Source: an uncultured Prevotella sp. (GTDB lineage Bacteria; Bacteroidota; Bacteroidia; Bacteroidales; Bacteroidaceae). From it: a stretch of DNA of 64,000 nucleotides. Position 1 is the first letter of the stretch, and each line of letters opens with the position of its first letter. Positions 36,743-43,715 of this stretch are shown here, piece by piece. The notes beneath the pieces were generated by a model, which was given only the letters and a program-made list of their open reading frames with translations, was not told where the DNA came from and did no database searches. Made by a program: the position numbers and the translations under genes. Location of the stretch: the NCBI GenBank assembly GCA_900314935.1, contig OMXE01000007.1:179017-243016 (forward strand). Reading direction: 5' to 3'.

Positions 36743-37051
36743 ATGTTTATTGAATACGAAAAAGACTATCTTGAAGAACTCTACAACGACGGTAAGTGCA
36801 AGAACAAAAAATACCGTTTTCAGAAAGCTGTCGTTACGAAATACCAAAAGCGTATAGATACACTGATGGCAGCCACACGAATAGAGGATCTCTTTGTGTT
36901 CAACTCTCTCAATTTCGAGGCACTTGACAATGGCTATTATTCGATAAGAATTGACTACCACTACCGCCTTGAATTCAAAATCAGAGAAGAGGGAGCAGAG
37001 AAAGTCATTACAATTTGTACCGTTACTGATATTACGAACCATTACCAATAA
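36740..37051 (+). CDS. higB: HigB-type toxin
   Basis: A 103-residue RelE-superfamily mRNA interferase: KYRFQKAVVTKYQKRIDTL, the conserved SLNFEALDNGYYSIRIDYHY (about 54-73) and RLEFKI, ending in TVTDITNHY, typical of HigB-like toxins. It would cleave mRNA on the ribosome when free. The toxin-first order and the 15-bp gap to the antitoxin gene are typical for higBA. Two ATGs are adjacent at the start. Confidence 0.9.
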   Translation: MMFIEYEKDYLEELYNDGKCKNKKYRFQKAVVTKYQKRIDTLMAATRIEDLFVFNSLNFEALDNGYYSIRIDYHYRLEFKIREEGAEKVITICTVTDITNHYQ

Positions 37052-37066
37052 TAGGGAGGAAAAGCT

Positions 37067-37366
37067 ATGAACAGAATAACGACACATCCAGGTGATGTAT
37101 TGAAAGAAGAGTTGGCAGCAAGGGGCATTTCTCAGAAGAAATTCTCTGAGGTGCTGAACGTGCCATATACCCAGTTGAACGAGATCCTGAACGGGAAGCG
37201 CCCGGTGACCACCGATTTCGCCCTCATGGTAGAAGCAGCCCTTGGTATCAACCCCGAACTGCTCATTAACATGCAGACGCGCTATAATATGTCTGTGGCT
37301 AGGCAGAAAAAGACGCTCCTCGCCAAATTGATGGATATCAAAAAGGCTTGTGCTGCCGTTTTCTGA
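37067..37366 (+). CDS. higA: HigA-type antitoxin
   Basis: A 99-residue XRE-family antitoxin. THPGDVLKEELAARGISQKK starts the helix-turn-helix (residues 5-24), followed by FSEVLNVPYTQLNEILNGKR and PVTTDFALMVEAALGINPEL, the standard HigA sequence. It would neutralise HigB and repress the operon. After the stop is GGAGGCACCCAAC (37374-37386), which mirrors TTGGTGCCTCC (36614-36624) before the promoter. The remaining gap to 37565 shows nothing I can name. Confidence 0.92.
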   Translation: MNRITTHPGDVLKEELAARGISQKKFSEVLNVPYTQLNEILNGKRPVTTDFALMVEAALGINPELLINMQTRYNMSVARQKKTLLAKLMDIKKACAAVF

Positions 37367-37565
37367 TGCTAAAGGAGGCACCCAACAGTCATAGTCAACT
37401 GGTGGTAGTGCTATGTGCTACATGATCAATGCATTCGTATGCAGTCGTGCTGAGCTTGCTCCGTGAGATCTCTTCAGAGACAAATGCCAGCTCCGAGCAT
37501 TCAGTTACATTCCAATAAAGGCTTTTTGTCAGCTCGCCCTACGAATGTGGATGCCTCCAAATGGT

Positions 37566-38021
37566 TCAGATGAGTTCTGTTTGGAAATTGAGCGTTTGAA
37601 TGGCAATGTCAAGTTTGCGCAATTTTGCTGAATACTCATCGATTTGATGGCTTAGTTGCTTGACATCTACAATTGTAACCATCTTAATCTCTGAGCGAGA
37701 ATAGCGTTCTTGTTGTGATGATGCTCTTTCGAAAGTATTGCGCAAGGTAGATATGCGCAACGTCAATACATCTTTCTCAGCCATTAGTTGCGTCAGGGTC
37801 TTACCCGTCTCATCAAAGGTTTTCACATTAGTCAAGTTGATGTGCCAAATCAGGTCTTCCAACTTATTCAGACACCCGTCCAGCTCCTTCATCAGTTCGT
37901 CTGGATTCTCAGACGGCTCATCACCCTCTTGAACCTTTACGTTGTCCTCTAAACGCTTTCCAATTTGTTGAATGCGTTTCTGCAAATCCTTACGGATACT
38001 TAATGCTTCTGCGAGTTTCAT
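37566..38021 (-). CDS. DIP1984 family (DUF6847) protein
   Basis: A 151-residue cytosolic coiled-coil protein of the DIP1984 type. Characteristic is the start MKLAEALSIRKDLQKRIQQI and VQEGDEPSENPDELMKELDG (about 32-52), then INLTNVKTF, a motif like NxTN in other members. The second half is a long helix ending QIDEYSAKLRKLDIAIQTLN. I start at 38021; an ATG three codons upstream is possible. The function is unknown. It is the last gene of a three-gene operon with an HD protein and a glycosylase-like protein. Confidence 0.82.
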   Translation of the reverse strand: MKLAEALSIRKDLQKRIQQIGKRLEDNVKVQEGDEPSENPDELMKELDGCLNKLEDLIWHINLTNVKTFDETGKTLTQLMAEKDVLTLRISTLRNTFERASSQQERYSRSEIKMVTIVDVKQLSHQIDEYSAKLRKLDIAIQTLNFQTELI

Positions 38022-38040
38022 AACTATCAATTTATTTGTT

Positions 38041-38556
38041 CTATTTCATTGCTATTTGATACATATAATCTTTGCCGGTTTCATGATTACTATATTTATT
38101 CTTTCTTCGACATGAGTGAAGTGAAAAACACCTCTCCTTGATATGGGGTTCTATGATGGCAAGTGCCTTCTCGTGCTTAGCTACCTGTTTCATATGCCCT
38201 CCAGCCCTGCCACGCTTCAGGTTGTGGCACAAATCGTTGTATTTCACATGTATAGCTACGTCATTGCCAGATGTTACAATGCGTTTTATATACTCTTCGT
38301 AGGTCATATCCTTCGAATGCGTAAGTAGGCGCAATGTATCGACAATGTTCTCGTCCACCCCTCGTTGCAGAAGGTCATCAAATGTAAAATCTGTATCCTC
38401 TACGACGTCATGAAGCAGACCAGCTATCTGTTCCTGACGGTTCCTTCCAGCCAAGGCAACCGCCATAGGGTGTAGGATAACAGGATTTCCATCTAAATCC
38501 TTCTGTCCTTCATGCGCTTGTAAGGCAATGCGCAGTGCTTCTTCAATCGTAATCAT
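38041..38556 (-). CDS. HD-domain hydrolase of the RelA/SpoT (Mesh1-like) type
   Basis: A 171-residue protein. The start ITIEEALRIALQAHEGQKDL matches the SpoT hydrolase fold. The HD signature is GLLHDVVEDTDFTFDDLLQR (about 46), with ILHPMAVA before it (first His) and VKYNDLCHNLKRGR (about 104), the metal and substrate loop. There is no synthetase domain, so it may hydrolyse (p)ppGpp or a related nucleotide. The ATG overlaps the stop of the upstream glycosylase-like gene, so the two are coupled. Confidence 0.8.
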   Translation of the reverse strand: MITIEEALRIALQAHEGQKDLDGNPVILHPMAVALAGRNRQEQIAGLLHDVVEDTDFTFDDLLQRGVDENIVDTLRLLTHSKDMTYEEYIKRIVTSGNDVAIHVKYNDLCHNLKRGRAGGHMKQVAKHEKALAIIEPHIKERCFSLHSCRRKNKYSNHETGKDYMYQIAMK

Positions 38557-39338
38557 ACTTCGTTTGTGGTGTGGCACCTATGTAATTCCCATTCCTGATG
38601 AGCATTATACCAATTATTACTATGAGAACCAAGACCTCCAATCTGACGAGGATGAGCCAAAGGCAAAACCTTAATGTGTCTACCAATAATTGTCACGTCC
38701 GTAGGAATGCCATAACCATATCGTTCTTTATATTCCTGCAACGATTTGTAATTCACATTAGCAACGACATTGAGGAATTGTTTGATAGGAATAACACCCA
38801 GCAATACCAACAGCTCGGCCTTCGATTCTTCCAATTCTGCAACTATTTCTTCACAACGTTTGCTATTGCAGAATCTACTTGGGCGCTTAGGAATTGTGAC
38901 TTCATTCAAGCCATATTCTTTTCTATACTTATTGTATTTGTTTTCAATGGCCTCAACCTGACCATCATTCAGCCTTGTTTCCGGCAACAAATCGCAGAGC
39001 CATGCATCCTTACGACTAAAGCCTAGTGGAGCCAAAATATGCTCATCGAGCACCTTTGCTGAAGGACCATTAAATTTCTCATCAGCAGGCTCTAAGGTTC
39101 CCATTTCATGAGGAATCTTGATTCTGCTAATAATCTCTGCTGCCTCTTTGGGATTGCCGTCCCAGAAAATACGAGGTTCACTTGCAACAGCCAAAGCGTG
39201 ACATTTTATGCTTGACCCATCCATCCAACGTGCATGCACAGCACTTGCATAAACACCCAGAACAAACACCTTCTTAGGAGTTCTATCCTCCTGAACTAAT
39301 GGCTTAACTGTTTCGCCAAATGGAAAGTAGTATTTCAT
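38553..39338 (-). CDS. uracil-DNA-glycosylase-fold protein (tentative)
   Basis: A 261-residue cytosolic protein. VFVLGVYASAVHARWM (about 24-39) resembles the first motif of the UDG superfamily, and PLAHPRQIGGLGSHSNNWYN (about 225) resembles the His-Pro catalytic loop near the end. A middle segment LCDLLPETRLN fits the fold too. The usual Asp/Asn of family 1 is not evident, so activity is uncertain. It leads the operon with an HD hydrolase and DIP1984. No single-copy housekeeping UDG signature is seen. Confidence 0.5.
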   Translation of the reverse strand: MKYYFPFGETVKPLVQEDRTPKKVFVLGVYASAVHARWMDGSSIKCHALAVASEPRIFWDGNPKEAAEIISRIKIPHEMGTLEPADEKFNGPSAKVLDEHILAPLGFSRKDAWLCDLLPETRLNDGQVEAIENKYNKYRKEYGLNEVTIPKRPSRFCNSKRCEEIVAELEESKAELLVLLGVIPIKQFLNVVANVNYKSLQEYKERYGYGIPTDVTIIGRHIKVLPLAHPRQIGGLGSHSNNWYNAHQEWELHRCHTTNEV

Positions 39339-39370
39339 ATCTTTATATTATTACCAAATTCAAAATACAA

Positions 39371-39625
39371 TTATTTAACACCTTTTTCGTATACACACAC
39401 GGTACGAAGTTTCAACTGGTGACAATTTGTCACCGTTTCATTTCCTTCCTCTTTCAAACGCTGTTTCAGTTTATTCCAATATTTGCGTGCAGTTAATGCA
39501 TCTTTACTATCTGTCAACACACCACATACATCAACTATCGAGAAGTACCATTTCTCTTGTTCGTCGTCCCAAACGGTACGCACTTTTTTCTCTTCAAAGA
39601 GTTGTATTTCCTGTTTCTTTGTCAT
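39371..39625 (-). pseudogene. truncated BRO-N / phage antirepressor-like gene
   Basis: The first 70 residues match the BRO-N style of many Bacteroidales genes: IQLFEEKKVRTVWDDEQEKW, YFSIVDVCGVLTDSKDA, ARKYWNKLKQRLKEEG. The frame then departs after NCHQLKLRT and stops at 84 residues, where relatives continue with MxxADGK and a long C-terminal part. It looks like a 5' fragment. The -7 box TATATTTGC lies on the reverse strand at 39708-39716. Confidence 0.65.
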
Positions 39626-39813
39626 TTTCTATAGTGTTTTACTGTCCTAATAGGATATTCAGCATTTTGTTCTGATGTTCCTGCCGAAAAACCAGCCATA
39701 ATTAAATGCAAATATACAAAAACAATCTATATATGTGTTCTGAATCGATAACTTTTTCGTTTTTTTATAAATCCTGCTGTAAAGTACTTAGAACAAAGAT
39801 TGTTTTGCTTTAA

Positions 39814-40020
39814 TCAATCACATACTTTCGCACGATTTATCACCCTTGTTTCTTCTACGGGCGCGCCCATTGTCCAAGCATTCGGATCATGGCGGTTATC
39901 CAATTCCCGCTCCAACCTTACAAGGGTTCCAACCTTCAGACTTTCCCACGCTTCGTCAGCATCGTGGTACATTCTGCCAGCCAAGTGGCAGTCCATAAAA
40001 TACAGTTTCTTTGTTTCCAT
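39814..40020 (-). pseudogene. truncated HIRAN-domain protein
   Basis: The N-terminal part (YFMDCHLAGRMYHDADEAWE, VGTLVRLERELDNRHDPNAW) fits a HIRAN domain, which binds DNA ends or stalled forks. After DNRHDPNA the expected strand (V-x-VYY ... KLGYIPR) is missing, replaced by TMGAPVEETRVINRAKVCD and a stop at 68 residues. It is probably a fragment. A -7 box TATATTTGC lies at 40046-40054 on the reverse strand. Confidence 0.55.
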
Positions 40021-40060
40021 AATCTTAATAATTAATTAGACAATGGCAAATATAAGGTAA

Positions 40061-40087
40061 GGGGTGTCCCAAAAGTTGAGACACCCC
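40061..40087 (-). terminator. GGGGTGTC...GACACCCC hairpin
   Basis: GGGGTGTC (40061-40068) pairs perfectly with GACACCCC (40080-40087) around CCAAAAGTTGA. It follows the PepSY-like gene on the minus strand. The T tract is weak. The same hairpin is, from memory, a common dispersed repeat in Bacteroidota. Confidence 0.6.
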
Positions 40088-40129
40088 TTTATGAATTAGG
40101 ATAATTTAAGAAAATTTGCCGTTCTCGGC

Positions 40130-40570
40130 TTAATAGCCGAAACCGATGAGCTGTCCGTTATTGTTGAATTTCAGGTAGAGATTGTTAGACAGCTCCAACA
40201 AATAGCTATCGCTGCCCTTGTCAATCTTGGTGATGACAGCATCTGCGTAGTTGGATTGTACGTAGTGCTTGATGGTGGCAGGGATGAATTGTTCCGGCAC
40301 CTCCTTGCTATTACAATCCACTTTGTCCCAGTTGCCATCAACGTCTAAGTTCAGATCCACTCCGCTTTTCAGATGTACCCCGTAAGTGGTTCTTGTGATT
40401 CCCGGTTCAACCATGGCGTAGTCGATGTCCTCTCCGGGGAAAGAATTCTGTACGAATGCCTTTACTGCCATTGGAAGTCGCTCCACATAAATGGTATTGT
40501 TGTACGTGAAGATAAACAGGGTAAGCATCATCATACTCACGATAGCTGCAAATAATAACACTAATTCCAT
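40130..40570 (-). CDS. PepSY-like exported or membrane-anchored protein
   Basis: A 146-residue protein with one N-terminal hydrophobic segment (LVLLFAAIVSMMMLTLFIF), then two repeats of the putative PepSY-like fold: LPMAVKAFVQNSFPGEDIDY with LDVDGNWDKVDCN, and FIPATIKHYVQSNYADAVIT with LKFNNNGQLIGFGY. Such proteins bind or inhibit peptidases in the periplasm in related families. It is monocistronic with a TACTTTTGC -7 box on the reverse strand at 40645-40653. Confidence 0.75.
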   Translation of the reverse strand: MELVLLFAAIVSMMMLTLFIFTYNNTIYVERLPMAVKAFVQNSFPGEDIDYAMVEPGITRTTYGVHLKSGVDLNLDVDGNWDKVDCNSKEVPEQFIPATIKHYVQSNYADAVITKIDKGSDSYLLELSNNLYLKFNNNGQLIGFGY

Positions 40571-40779
40571 CTTTGTATTCTTTAAATCGTTATTCTTATT
40601 TTATTTTTATTTGTTGTCGTTGGATTGTTTTTCCTTTCGACACTGCAAAAGTATAACCGTATTTCTTGCCTTGAAACATTTTTCGAGTTTTTCTGCTCCG
40701 TTTGTTGCGACAAGGGCATTCATTTGCGACAAAAGGAGAAAACACCCGTTAAAGTTGTCGTGTTAAAACAAAATATTCC

Positions 40780-40820
40780 ATTTTTTCTTTTGTTTTTTGC
40801 TCGCTTATTCGTACCTTTGT
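40780..40820 (+). promoter_or_regulatory. hairpin-promoter repeat, copy 3 (WG-repeat gene)
   Basis: AAAACAAAATATTCC and TTTTCTTTTGTTTT form the arms, the right arm holding TTTG (40789-40792). After 19 bp comes TACCTTTGT (40812-40820). TTTTTTGCTCGCTTATTCG is the shared linker. Confidence 0.75.
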
Positions 40821-40858
40821 GGCAACCTTATATAGCAAAAGAAATAGGAGGTATTACC

Positions 40859-41524
40859 ATGAGCAAGATAACACAGGAAAACTTCGAGGAAATGTATATC
40901 GATCCCATCGAGATCAGGCAGATCGATAAGTTTGTGTGTCAGGAAATGGGACGCCAGATGCACCGATATATAAAAGGTATGAGCGGATCCAAGCGAATCA
41001 TGGAAAAATTCGAGGAAGCCCTCTCAACCCTTACCATCCCCCAGAAAGAGGAAGCCATTGCCCGCTATATCGACCTGAACAGGAAGTCGATTAGCGGTCT
41101 TGATTTCAAGATTGTGCTGGCCAGAGCCATTGCCAACTATTGCGATACGTTCGACTATATGCTGGAAATGGTGAACAACCGACAGAAGGTGGAGTTCTAC
41201 CTGAAACGAATCAAGAGTAAGTATATCCAGTATCATGAGGTGTTCGAACAGGATGGAAAGTTCGGCATCAAAGACTGTAAAGGCAATGTCCTTGTTTCAC
41301 CGCAGTATGATTTCCTTCGCACCTGCTATACCTATGTGGATGATCTCATCACCATGCCTATTATCGCACAGAAGGACGGAAAGATGGGTTTGATTCTGCC
41401 GGATCAACATGACACTGTCGTGGCCGACTTCATCTACGATGATATCTACCTAAAGGATGAACCACCGTATTTCGAAGGCATCATCAACAAGAAGAAGGTG
41501 AAGATCAACCGAATTGACGGTTGA
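40859..41524 (+). CDS. WG-repeat-containing protein
   Basis: A 221-residue cytosolic protein. I start at MSKITQENFEE (40859) because the longer open frame runs through the promoter repeat. The N-terminal 130 residues are helical (MERY-like ALSTLTIPQKEEAIARYI, DYMLEMVNNRQKVEFYLKRI). The C-terminal part carries two degenerate WG repeats: GKFGIKDCKGNVLVSPQYDF and GKMGLILPDQHDTVVADFIY. Function unknown. The gene ends at a small hairpin shared with the convergent prenyltransferase gene. Confidence 0.7.
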   Translation: MSKITQENFEEMYIDPIEIRQIDKFVCQEMGRQMHRYIKGMSGSKRIMEKFEEALSTLTIPQKEEAIARYIDLNRKSISGLDFKIVLARAIANYCDTFDYMLEMVNNRQKVEFYLKRIKSKYIQYHEVFEQDGKFGIKDCKGNVLVSPQYDFLRTCYTYVDDLITMPIIAQKDGKMGLILPDQHDTVVADFIYDDIYLKDEPPYFEGIINKKKVKINRIDG

Positions 41525-41533
41525 GGCCACTAA

Positions 41534-41550
41534 CCCCTCCACGAGGAGGG
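41534..41550. terminator. short C/G hairpin between convergent genes
   Basis: CCCTCC (41535-41540) pairs with GGAGGG (41545-41550) around ACGA. It resembles a shortened CCCCCT palindrome repeat and may terminate from both sides. Confidence 0.5.
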
Positions 41551-41564
41551 CAATAGAAACCGCT

Positions 41565-42443
41565 TTACATATATATAATAAAGAAGAACGTTAGGGTGAA
41601 CAAAACCACAACGATCTGAGTAAACCTATCGCGCAGCATGATTTTCGTGGGGTCACCGCTGCGCTTGTCAACCACGGTAAGCTGAATATACCGCAACAAG
41701 CCCACCAGAACGAAACAGGTGGTGAGATACAGGTATTCTGTATTTGCCCTTGCTGCCACCTCAGGACTTACCGTATACATAATATAGCATACCATCGTTA
41801 CCGAGGCAGTAATGGTGATGGCCTGATTGATGAATGGCAGACTGTAGCGAATGGTGTTCTTTCTGGGTGCCTCGCCTGTTTCCTCCATCCTTATCACATC
41901 ATCTCGCCGCTTGGCAAACGACATGAACAGGGTGATGAGGAAGGTCATCAGCACAATCCATTTGCTCAATACTACTCCCGAGGCCTCGCCTCCGGCTATC
42001 AGTCGTAACACGAACCCGAAGGCAATGACACATACATCCACGATAGCATGCTGCTTCAGCCAAACGCAATAAGCAAGGTTCAGCACAAAATAGAAAAGCA
42101 GGATGCCGCCCACCAACAGCATGTTTTCTTTCAGTAGCAGGATGGTAGCTGCGGAGAGGATGAACATCAGTATCATCAAGCCGTATGCCTGTTTCAGACT
42201 GACTGCCCCGCTGGCTATGGGACGATGACACTTCACAGGGTGCCGACGGTCGTATTCCACATCCACAATATCGTTGAAACAATATACCGCCGAGGCAATC
42301 CAGCAAAAAGCCAGGAAGGTAATCACGGATGCGTAGATGGCACCACGGTCTAACAAACTACCTCCGAAGAACATCGGCATGAGCACGAAGACGTTCTTCA
42401 ACCACTGCTGGGGACGAATGAGTTTTAGTACACTTTTAATCAT
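41565..42443 (-). CDS. UbiA-family prenyltransferase, decaprenyl-phosphate phosphoribosyltransferase-like
   Basis: A 292-residue inner-membrane enzyme with about eight hydrophobic segments. IRPQQWLKNVFVLMPMFFGG (about 9-28) and the Mg-binding NDIVDVEYDRRHPVKCHRPI (about 57-76) match the DPPR synthase group, which joins phosphoribose to polyprenyl phosphate. A second acidic loop is FAKRRDDVIR (about 176). The product would be a lipid-linked pentose for the cell surface. Partner epimerases are not in the window. The spacer before its ATG is a GTAGAGA leader repeat. Confidence 0.85.
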   Translation of the reverse strand: MIKSVLKLIRPQQWLKNVFVLMPMFFGGSLLDRGAIYASVITFLAFCWIASAVYCFNDIVDVEYDRRHPVKCHRPIASGAVSLKQAYGLMILMFILSAATILLLKENMLLVGGILLFYFVLNLAYCVWLKQHAIVDVCVIAFGFVLRLIAGGEASGVVLSKWIVLMTFLITLFMSFAKRRDDVIRMEETGEAPRKNTIRYSLPFINQAITITASVTMVCYIMYTVSPEVAARANTEYLYLTTCFVLVGLLRYIQLTVVDKRSGDPTKIMLRDRFTQIVVVLFTLTFFFIIYM

Positions 42444-42486
42444 TGAACTTTCTCTACGAATTAGACGAATTAGACGAATCTCTTAT
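42444..42486 (-). repeat. GTAGAGA leader repeat before the UbiA-type gene
   Basis: On the reverse strand ATTCGTCTAATTCGTCTAAT leads to TCGTAGAGA, ending 7 nt before the ATG at 42443. Confidence 0.75.
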
Positions 42487-42491
42487 GACCT

Positions 42492-42563
42492 TTAACTACG
42501 TTGACTTTTGTCACGACTCGGCCAAATTGATGCAAGCATCTTTGGCACTCGCTGCTCCAAAAG
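42492..42563 (-). repeat. hairpin element forming the 3' end of an acyltransferase gene
   Basis: The reverse strand starts CTTTTGGAGCAGCGAGTGCC, contains GCCAAAGATGC-TT-GCATC-AA-TTTGGC, and ends CAACGTAGTTAA, whose TAA is the gene's stop. It is about 90% identical to the intergenic copy at 36469-36537. Confidence 0.85.
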
Positions 42564-43556
42564 TTGACCTTCTAGCACCGAAGTAAGTTTCGATAGAAGC
42601 CAGGCGAGAGGGATGCTGATGGCAATCATCAACACGACCGTCAGACAGTAACCCAAATGGTATTCGTTCACGTATTTCAGTACGAACTGTACGTGGATGA
42701 GGTAGAGCTCCAGACTGATTCCTCCGATGAATGTGAGGAAGGAAAGGAGCCACTTGGGTGCATAGCGGAAGGCTTGACAGAGTAGGATCATAGCCGTAAT
42801 GCTGCAAGGGATATATACCATGCGTTCGAGGAACAACGGGAACTTTCCGCGCCAGTGGTTCTCAAACTCGATGCACATCATGAACGAGAGGATGAACAGC
42901 AGTAACACACCCCAAAGGGCGGCGCCTTCCATGGTGCGCTTCTCCTTTACCCACTGTCCGCAGTTGATGCCTAACAGGAAGATGGGAATCCTGCTCCAGA
43001 AGATCTCCACATGCCCCACGGAACGATGCACAGGCGGATAGTACTGTACCATGACGGCCCATACGATAGCCACTGCCACCAGTAGCCAGCGGTAGGAGGG
43101 GTGCTTCCTGATGAGTTCCATATAGAAAGGTGCCACCGTGTAGAGCATCATGATAGAGGGGATGAACCAGAAGGTGAGATCGTCAATGCGCCAGAAGCTC
43201 CAATTGAACAGGATGTTCGCCACCAGATGACCGATATTAGGACTATATCCGCCACCCGCTACATTCAGGTAGTTGGGGATATAGAACAGCAGCGCCATGA
43301 TGAGCCAGGCAGGGTAGATACGCAGGTAACGGCGTTTGAAGAAATGTTTCAGTGAGGGCTGTTTGGTCCATGAATACCACAAACCGATACCGCTGAGGAA
43401 GAGGAACATGTCCACGCCGATATTACCGCAACGTACTACACCATACATCATGTAGCTCTTCGGCATGGTTACATGGAAGAACATCACAAACAGCATGGCA
43501 GCACCCATCAGCGCACTGCGGTACTTACTGAAATCACTCCACTCAATATTCTTCAT
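42492..43556 (-). CDS. acyltransferase family 3 membrane protein
   Basis: A 354-residue protein with about ten membrane segments. The N-terminus has RSALMGAAMLFVMFFHVTMP, where the His is the family's catalytic residue, then NIGVDMFLFLSGIGLWYSW. It would O-acylate a surface glycan or lipid. Its last 23 residues (LLEQRVPKMLASIWPSRDKS then QRS) and its stop codon come from a dispersed hairpin element, so the natural C-terminus was replaced. Four 29-bp leader repeats precede its ATG. Confidence 0.88.
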   Translation of the reverse strand: MKNIEWSDFSKYRSALMGAAMLFVMFFHVTMPKSYMMYGVVRCGNIGVDMFLFLSGIGLWYSWTKQPSLKHFFKRRYLRIYPAWLIMALLFYIPNYLNVAGGGYSPNIGHLVANILFNWSFWRIDDLTFWFIPSIMMLYTVAPFYMELIRKHPSYRWLLVAVAIVWAVMVQYYPPVHRSVGHVEIFWSRIPIFLLGINCGQWVKEKRTMEGAALWGVLLLFILSFMMCIEFENHWRGKFPLFLERMVYIPCSITAMILLCQAFRYAPKWLLSFLTFIGGISLELYLIHVQFVLKYVNEYHLGYCLTVVLMIAISIPLAWLLSKLTSVLEGQLLEQRVPKMLASIWPSRDKSQRS

Positions 43557-43563
43557 TTCTTCT

Positions 43564-43680
43564 TCTCTACGAATTTGATGAATCTCTTTGTTTCTCTACG
43601 AATTTGACGAATCTCTTTGTTTCTCTACGAATTTGACGAATCTCTTTGTTTCTCTACGAATCTGACGAATTAGACTAATC
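43564..43680 (-). repeat. four tandem 29-bp GTAGAGA leader units
   Basis: TCTCTACGAA starts at 43564, 43593, 43622 and 43651, exactly 29 bp apart. On the reverse strand each unit ends in GTAGAGA, the last one 7 nt before the acyltransferase ATG. A CACTCCACACTCC array follows at 43682-43711. Confidence 0.85.
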
Positions 43681-43715
43681 TCACTCCACACTCCACACTC
43701 CACACTCTACAATTA

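Noticed and set aside
37367-37565. A tRNA or small RNA after higBA
   Set aside because: No cloverleaf or T-loop signature was found, and no terminator follows. I see only the short inverted repeat noted above.
40625-40858. N-terminal extension of the WG-repeat protein
   Set aside because: It would begin at TTG upstream of the promoter repeat and code low-complexity Phe-rich sequence.
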